DNA from: Streptomyces sp. NBC_01445
GTDB taxonomy: Bacteria; Actinomycetota; Actinomycetes; Streptomycetales; Streptomycetaceae
Length of the DNA: 64,000 nucleotides
NCBI RefSeq assembly: GCF_035918235.1
Contig: NZ_CP109485.1
Span: forward strand, 4,030,001-4,094,000
Reading direction: 5' to 3'
Position numbers and translations under genes: made by a program. Shown in pieces: positions 59,387 through 64,000 of this stretch. The number at the start of each line of letters is the position of its first letter. Position 1 is the first letter of the stretch. Below the pieces are notes generated by a model that made no database searches, was not told where the DNA came from, and saw nothing but the letters and a program-made list of their open reading frames with translations.

Positions 59387-59730
59387 TCCTGACTCGTCTA
59401 CCCATGGGCCCGGGTGACGATCTGTCAACGCGCGCGCCCCCTGGAATGGCTCCAGACCATTCCAGTGCCGGTGAGCAGTGGTCGCGCATCACCTAGCCAG
59501 CCACCCGAAGGAGTGAACATCGAGCGGGAGTTGGCGAGCAAGTCCCGGTGGCATGGGCACGGAGCCCGAACGGGGCGCCGGTTGGACGTCTCTCACAGGC
59601 TTTGGCAAGATGCCCCGCCACTCTCCGGCGGAGTCGATCATTCCGGGCGAAACCAGGCGCCTGACCTGCCGATGCGGCTCAACTCGCGACTCAACGGGCC
59701 TCTTGTGAAGGGCTCGTGCAGACTGGCCGG
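59387..59730. other. Divergent gap between cvnA and PP2C-like gene
   Basis: About 340 bases hold both promoters. No gene or clear palindrome was identified. Confidence 0.4.
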
Positions 59731-60519
59731 ATGCGCATCGAACTCGCGACGGAGCCCAGAAGCCCCGACCGACCCAACGAGGACTACGCCTCTGCGGCCG
59801 TTCCCGCCTCCGGACAGGGTGGAGTACTGGTGGTCCTGGACGGGGTCACGCCGCCCAGGGGCGAGACCGGCTGCCTGCATTCCGTCCCCTGGTTCACGGC
59901 CCGGCTCGGCGGCGCATTGGGTGAACTGTCCGTTTCACTCAGGGATATGACGTTGACCGCCGTCCTCGCCGAGGCAATCCGCCGCACCGCCGACACCCAT
60001 CGGCGTACCTGTGACCTTTCTCACCCGCGTACGCCTCAGGCAACCGTGGTCCTGGCGCGGTGGGACGCGGAGCGGGTCGAGTATCTGGTGCTGTCCGACT
60101 CGGTGTTGCTGGTCGAGGACGCGTCCGGCTCGGTCACGGCGCTCGTGGACGACCGGCTCGACCGCGTGCCGCGCTCCTCCCTCGTCTCGGACGAGGTGGC
60201 CGACGCGACGGTGCGCAACAAGGAGGGCGGCTTCTTCACGGCCGCCGCCGACCCCTCGGCCGCCACCCGCGCGGTCACCGGCGAACTCCCCCGCGCGCAG
60301 GCGCGCACGCTCGTGGCACTGACCGACGGAGTCACGCGCTGGGTGGAGAAGTTCCACGAGGGCGACTGGGCAGACCTGTTCGCGCTCGTACGCAAGGAGG
60401 GCGCTCACGCGGCGGTCGCGCGCGTACGGGCCCTGGAGGACGCGGACGAGCAGGACCGGGTCTTCCTGCGGCGCAGCAAGACCCATGACGACGCGACGGC
60501 GGTGTACGTGGAGCTGTAG
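59731..60519 (+). CDS. PP2C-like serine/threonine phosphatase
   Basis: A 262-residue protein of PP2C type: PDRPNEDYASAAVPASGQGG with an Asp/Glu ligand pair, VLVVLDGVTP (metal-binding D-G), VVLARWDAERVEYLVLSDSV, ALTDGVTRWVEKFHEGDWAD, and KTHDDATAVYV (conserved DDAT). It likely dephosphorylates Ser/Thr, but the canonical RxxxED is altered to RPNEDY. The ATG at 59731 (MRIELATEP) was chosen over 59716. Divergent from the conservon and convergent with marR. Confidence 0.78.
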   Translation: MRIELATEPRSPDRPNEDYASAAVPASGQGGVLVVLDGVTPPRGETGCLHSVPWFTARLGGALGELSVSLRDMTLTAVLAEAIRRTADTHRRTCDLSHPRTPQATVVLARWDAERVEYLVLSDSVLLVEDASGSVTALVDDRLDRVPRSSLVSDEVADATVRNKEGGFFTAAADPSAATRAVTGELPRAQARTLVALTDGVTRWVEKFHEGDWADLFALVRKEGAHAAVARVRALEDADEQDRVFLRRSKTHDDATAVYVEL

Positions 60520-60523
60520 GGCC

Positions 60524-61027
60524 CTAGCTCTCGGCCCCGGCGTTCAACTGGTGCAGCAGCCGGGCCAGTTCCGCCACCTCGGTGCGGTCCCAGCCCGCGA
60601 GCTGGCGTACGTACGTGGCCCGGCGGGCGTCGCGCACCTGGCGGAAGTTGGCGCGGCCCTCGTCGGTGAGGTGGATGAGCCAGGCGCGGCCGTCGGCGGG
60701 GTCGGGCTCGCGCGCGACGAGCCCGAGGTCCTCCAGGGCGCGCAGCTGCCGGCTCATGGTGGCCTTGCCGACGCCGATGTACGCGGCGAGTTCGGTGGCC
60801 CGCTGCCGGCCGCACTCCTCCAGGCGTGCGAGGAGGCCGTAGGCGGCGGGTTCGAGGTCCGGGTGGACGGCGCGCGCCATCTCGCCGGAGGAGGCGCGGG
60901 CCCGCCTGAGGAAGACCGTCAACTCCCGCTCCAGGGACAAGAATTCGTGGTCCACACCACTCTCCGTCGCGTCGAATTCGGCGCCCGGCCGCGCGCCGTT
61001 CCCGTCCTCGTGCACGTCAGCACCCAT
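60524..61027 (-). CDS. MarR-family transcriptional regulator
   Basis: A 167-residue winged-helix regulator: LEPAAYGLLARLEECGRQRA, TELAAYIGVGKATMSRQLRA, wing VAREPDPADGRAWLIHLTDE, and a C-terminal dimerisation helix (TEVAELARLLHQLNAG). ATG at 61027. Divergent from the lysozyme gene; two GACATGTC palindromes in the gap may be its operators. Confidence 0.88.
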   Translation of the reverse strand: MGADVHEDGNGARPGAEFDATESGVDHEFLSLERELTVFLRRARASSGEMARAVHPDLEPAAYGLLARLEECGRQRATELAAYIGVGKATMSRQLRALEDLGLVAREPDPADGRAWLIHLTDEGRANFRQVRDARRATYVRQLAGWDRTEVAELARLLHQLNAGAES

Positions 61028-61162
61028 GCCAGGGTTTCCCGTTCCTGAAAGTTTCCGCCATTCGCGGCCATTGCCGCAGCTCCGCCAGTATTTCGCAGGA
61101 GTAGACCAACGGCAGCATCCGGGCCCCCTTCCCTCCCGGCGGTCTACGTGCGTAGCTTCATT

Positions 61163-61190
61163 AGTGACATGTCCACACCAGTGACATGTC
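61163..61190. promoter_or_regulatory. Two GACATGTC palindromes in the MarR-lysozyme gap
   Basis: AGTGACATGTC occurs twice (61163-61173 and 61180-61190), each containing the perfect palindrome GACATGTC, 17 bp apart, just 57-84 bases before the lysozyme start. The site is operator-like. Confidence 0.6.
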
Positions 61191-61246
61191 GAAAGGTCCC
61201 CCCCACCGAGCTCACAGAAGCTCAACGAGGCCTTCGGAGGCACGCA

Positions 61247-62080
61247 ATGCCCGTGCACAGATCCGGAACCGTCCGCCGCCCGCGCCTGAGGCGCATCCCG
61301 GCGGCCGGAGTCATCCTCGCGGCGCTCTCGCTGCTGTTCACCCTGCCCACCGCGGCGCAGGCAGCCGACGTCCCCGCCCGTGGCTCCGCCACGATGGGCA
61401 TGGGCGTCGCCGAGCACGACGGCCGAGGCGGTCTGCCCGCCGACAACAAGGCGGCCCAGACCGAGGGCGTGGACACCAGCAGCCACAACGGCAACGTGGC
61501 CTGGGCGACCCTCTGGAACAGCGGCGTGAAGTGGGCCTACGTCAAGGCCACGGAGGGCACGTACTACACGAACCCCTACTTCGCCCAGCAGTACAACGGC
61601 TCCTACGACGTCGGCATGATCCGCGGCGCGTACCACTTCGCGACCCCGGACACGACGACCGGCGCCGCCCAGGCCAACTACTTCGTGGACCACGGGGGCG
61701 GCTGGTCCCGGGACGGCAGGACCCTGCCGGGCGCGCTCGACATCGAGTGGAACCCGTACGGCGCGGCCTGCTACGGCAAGACCGCGGCCGGGATGGTCAG
61801 CTGGATCCGTGACTTCGTGAACCAGTACAAGGCCCGCACCGGCCGCGACGCCGTGATCTACACGGCGACGAGCTGGTGGACCGAGTGCACCGGCAACTCC
61901 AGCGCCTTCGGGGCGACCAACCCGCTCTGGATCGCCCGCTACAACACCGACCCGGGCGCGCTCCCGGCCGGCTGGGGCTTCTACACGATGTGGCAGTACA
62001 CGTCGTCCGGCCCGACGGTCGGCGACCACAGCAAGTTCAACGGCGCCTACGACCGACTGCAGGCGCTGGCCAACGGCTAG
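61247..62080 (+). CDS. Secreted GH25 lysozyme
   Basis: A 277-residue muramidase: signal peptide (RIPAAGVILAALSLLFTLPT, cleavage after AQA), then a GH25 domain: GVDTSSHNGNVAWATLWNSG, WAYVKATEGTYY, MIRGAYHFATPD, LPGALDIEWNPYG (catalytic Asp/Glu DxE) and WQYTSSGPTVG. ATG at 61247 has GGAGG about 7 bases upstream. Hydrolyses peptidoglycan outside the cell. Confidence 0.93.
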   Translation: MPVHRSGTVRRPRLRRIPAAGVILAALSLLFTLPTAAQAADVPARGSATMGMGVAEHDGRGGLPADNKAAQTEGVDTSSHNGNVAWATLWNSGVKWAYVKATEGTYYTNPYFAQQYNGSYDVGMIRGAYHFATPDTTTGAAQANYFVDHGGGWSRDGRTLPGALDIEWNPYGAACYGKTAAGMVSWIRDFVNQYKARTGRDAVIYTATSWWTECTGNSSAFGATNPLWIARYNTDPGALPAGWGFYTMWQYTSSGPTVGDHSKFNGAYDRLQALANG

Positions 62081-62096
62081 CGGCTGCCGCACAGGG

Positions 62097-62128
62097 AAGG
62101 CCCGGGCCCCCAAGGGGACCCGGGCCTT
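62097..62128. terminator. Terminator between lysozyme and lon genes
   Basis: AAGGCCCGGG (62097-62106) pairs perfectly with CCCGGGCCTT (62119-62128), extended by partly paired C/G runs; a stable hairpin 17 bases after the lysozyme stop. Confidence 0.8.
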
Positions 62129-62173
62129 CGTCATCCGGCCCCAGTGGGCGGAGCCCACTGAAGGACACAGGCG

Positions 62174-64000
62174 TCACGCCGCGACCGGAACCTCCACGGC
62201 GGCCGGGGCCAGCGCCAGTTCGAGCACCTGGCGCACGTCCGTCACCGGGTGCACGTCCAGCTTCTCCAGGACCTCGGCGGGGACGTCGTCCAGGTCCGCC
62301 TCGTTCCGCTTCGGGATGACGACCGTCGTGATCCCGGCCCGGTGCGCGGCGAGCAGCTTCTGCTTGACGCCACCGATCGGCAGCACACGGCCGGTCAGCG
62401 ACACCTCACCGGTCATCGCCACATCCGTACGGACCTGGCGCCCGCTGAGCAGCGACGCGAGAGCGGTCGTCATGGTGACTCCCGCGCTCGGGCCGTCCTT
62501 CGGCACCGCGCCCGCCGGGAAGTGGATGTGCACGCCCCGGTCCTTCAGGTCGGCGACGGGCAGCTCCAGTTCGGCGCCGTGCGAGCGCAGGAAGGAGAGC
62601 GCGATCTGCGCGGACTCCTTCATCACGTCACCGAGCTGACCGGTCAGGGTCAGGCCGGCCGCGCCCGTCTCCGGGTCGGCGAGGGACGCCTCCACGTAGA
62701 GGACGTCGCCGCCCGCTCCGGTGACCGCGAGTCCGGTGGCCACGCCCGGCACCGCCGTACGGCGCTCGGCCGGGTCCTGCGCCGCCTCGGGCACGTGGTG
62801 CGGACGCCCGATGAGGCTCCGCAGGTCGGTGTCCTCGACGGTGAACGGCAGCTCGCGCTCGCCCAGTTCGTGCTGGGCCGCGACCTTGCGCAGCAGGCGT
62901 GCGACGGACCGCTCCAGGTTGCGTACGCCGGCTTCCCGCGTGTACTCCCCGGCGAGCTTGCGCAGCGCGCTCTCGTCGAGGGTGACCTCGCCCTTGTCCA
63001 GACCGGCCCGCTCCAGCTGGCGCGGGAGCAGGTGATCGCGGGCGATGACGACCTTCTCGTCCTCGGTGTACCCGTCGAGCCTGACCAGCTCCATACGGTC
63101 GAGCAGGGCCTCCGGGATGGCCTCCAGGACGTTCGCCGTCGCGAGGAACACGACGTCGCTGAGGTCGAGTTCGACCTCCAGGTAGTGGTCGCGGAACGTG
63201 TGGTTCTGCGCCGGGTCGAGGACTTCGAGCAGGGCGGCCGCCGGGTCGCCCCGGAAGTCGGACCCCACCTTGTCGATCTCGTCGAGCAGCACGACCGGGT
63301 TCATCGACCCGGCCTCCTTGATCGCCCGCACGATACGGCCCGGCAGGGCGCCCACGTACGTACGCCGGTGTCCGCGGATCTCCGCCTCGTCCCGTACGCC
63401 GCCGAGGGCGACGCGGACGAACTTGCGGCCCATGGCGTGCGCCACGGACTCGCCGAGCGAGGTCTTGCCGACGCCGGGCGGGCCGACGAGCGCGAGCACC
63501 GCGCCGCCCCTGCGCCCGCCGACGACGCCGAGCCCGCGCTCGGAACGCCGCTTGCGCACGGCCAGGTACTCGGTGATGCGCTCCTTCACGTCCTCCAGGC
63601 CCGAGTGCTCGGCGTCGAGGACGCTCTGGGCGCCCTGGATGTCGTACTCGTCCTCGGTGCGCTCGTTCCACGGCAGTTCGAGGACCGTGTCGAGCCAGGT
63701 GCGGATCCACGAGCCCTCGGGGGACTGATCGCTGGACCGCTCCAGCTTCTCGACCTCCTTGAGCGCGGCCTCGCGGACCTTCTCCGGAAGGTCGGCGGCC
63801 TCGACCCGCGTGCGGTAGTCGTCGGACTCCTCGCCCTCCGACTCACCGTTCAGCTCGCGCAGCTCCTTGCGCACGGCGTCCAGCTGGCGCCGCAGCAGGA
63901 ACTCTCGCTGCTGCTTGTCGACGCCTTCCTGGACGTCCTTGGCGATGGACTCGGCCACGTCCTGCTCGGCGAGGTGCTCGCGCAGCTGCTCGGTGGCCAG
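62174..64000 (-). CDS. lon: ATP-dependent protease Lon (partial)
   Basis: C-terminal 608 residues of Lon; the gene runs off the right end of the window, so its N-terminal domain is not seen. A helical region (REFLLRRQLDAVRKELRELN), the AAA+ module (Walker A VGPPGVGKTSLGES, Walker B NPVVLLDEIDKVGSD, sensor FLATANVLEAIPEALLDRME) and the peptidase domain with catalytic Ser in PKDGPSAGVTM and Lys in GGVKQKLLAAHRAG. Quality-control protease in the cytosol. No frame damage seen. Confidence 0.96.
   Translation of the reverse strand: MATEQLREHLAEQDVAESIAKDVQEGVDKQQREFLLRRQLDAVRKELRELNGESEGEESDDYRTRVEAADLPEKVREAALKEVEKLERSSDQSPEGSWIRTWLDTVLELPWNERTEDEYDIQGAQSVLDAEHSGLEDVKERITEYLAVRKRRSERGLGVVGGRRGGAVLALVGPPGVGKTSLGESVAHAMGRKFVRVALGGVRDEAEIRGHRRTYVGALPGRIVRAIKEAGSMNPVVLLDEIDKVGSDFRGDPAAALLEVLDPAQNHTFRDHYLEVELDLSDVVFLATANVLEAIPEALLDRMELVRLDGYTEDEKVVIARDHLLPRQLERAGLDKGEVTLDESALRKLAGEYTREAGVRNLERSVARLLRKVAAQHELGERELPFTVEDTDLRSLIGRPHHVPEAAQDPAERRTAVPGVATGLAVTGAGGDVLYVEASLADPETGAAGLTLTGQLGDVMKESAQIALSFLRSHGAELELPVADLKDRGVHIHFPAGAVPKDGPSAGVTMTTALASLLSGRQVRTDVAMTGEVSLTGRVLPIGGVKQKLLAAHRAGITTVVIPKRNEADLDDVPAEVLEKLDVHPVTDVRQVLELALAPAAVEVPVAA

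Overview
The window is high-GC DNA from a Streptomyces-type chromosome. The evidence is family-level: a hom-thrC-thrB threonine operon behind lysA and the actinobacterial ArgS-like gene nrtL, a conservon (cvnA-B-C-D), split Ku/LigD end-joining genes, an AfsR/SARP-type regulator, an actinomycete integrative conjugative element (AICE), and many GTG and a few TTG starts with GTGA/ATGA start-stop overlaps. No rRNA and no CRISPR array is present; the one tRNA is tRNA-Arg(CCG).

Layout. 0.1-6.8 kb (minus): nrtL, lysA, hom, thrC, thrB (lysine/threonine supply) and a single-domain response regulator. 7.0-11.7 kb: tRNA-Arg followed by the wreck of an integrated element: an integrase with about four frameshifts, an intact xis, and rep, HD-phosphohydrolase and GntR fragments, cut by an IS256-family insertion. 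11.8-15.3 kb: a SARP/BTAD regulator convergent with two secreted proteins made of 30 and 12 NQNNQ repeats, the most unusual chromosomal locus here. 15.9-19.2 kb: ARMT1-type phosphatase, TetR regulator, SAM methyltransferase and a PH-like protein. 19.3-24.1 kb: ku divergent from LigD polymerase and ligase genes, an AlkD-like gene and a NERD-like gene. 24.3-31.6 kb: a small membrane protein, a lipoprotein, an orphan sensor kinase, a RodA/FtsW + class B PBP pair, a DUF3291 gene broken by a small palindromic insertion, and a membrane protein. 31.7-36.4 kb: two divergent diiron proteins, a TetR regulator, a small hypothetical and an NlpC/P60 hydrolase.

36.4-53.7 kb is an AICE-like element of about 17.2 kb. 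It is bounded by a 24-bp perfect direct repeat (36402..36425 and 53647..53670) that lies inside the 3' end of the flavin monooxygenase gene of the conservon, so the target is a protein gene and not a tRNA. Integration left the original last codons stranded at 36380 and supplied a substitute end, so the gene still reads through. The element carries int, xis, an iteron-like region, a D5/P4-type ATPase and a prim-pol (replication), a lone cytosine methyltransferase, small membrane/Spd-like genes, an FtsK-type Tra translocase, a GntR regulator with operator-like sites, a flavoprotein + XRE/TPR pair flanked by related palindromes, and a secreted Pro/Gln/Ala repeat protein. A second integrase relic lies near its right end.

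53.6-64 kb: monooxygenase-cvnD-C-B-A, a PP2C-like phosphatase, a MarR regulator divergent from a secreted GH25 lysozyme, and the 3' part of lon, which runs off the window.

Functions are read from motifs and remembered families; no database search was run. Start codons were chosen from ribosome-binding sites and overlaps, and doubtful ones are flagged.
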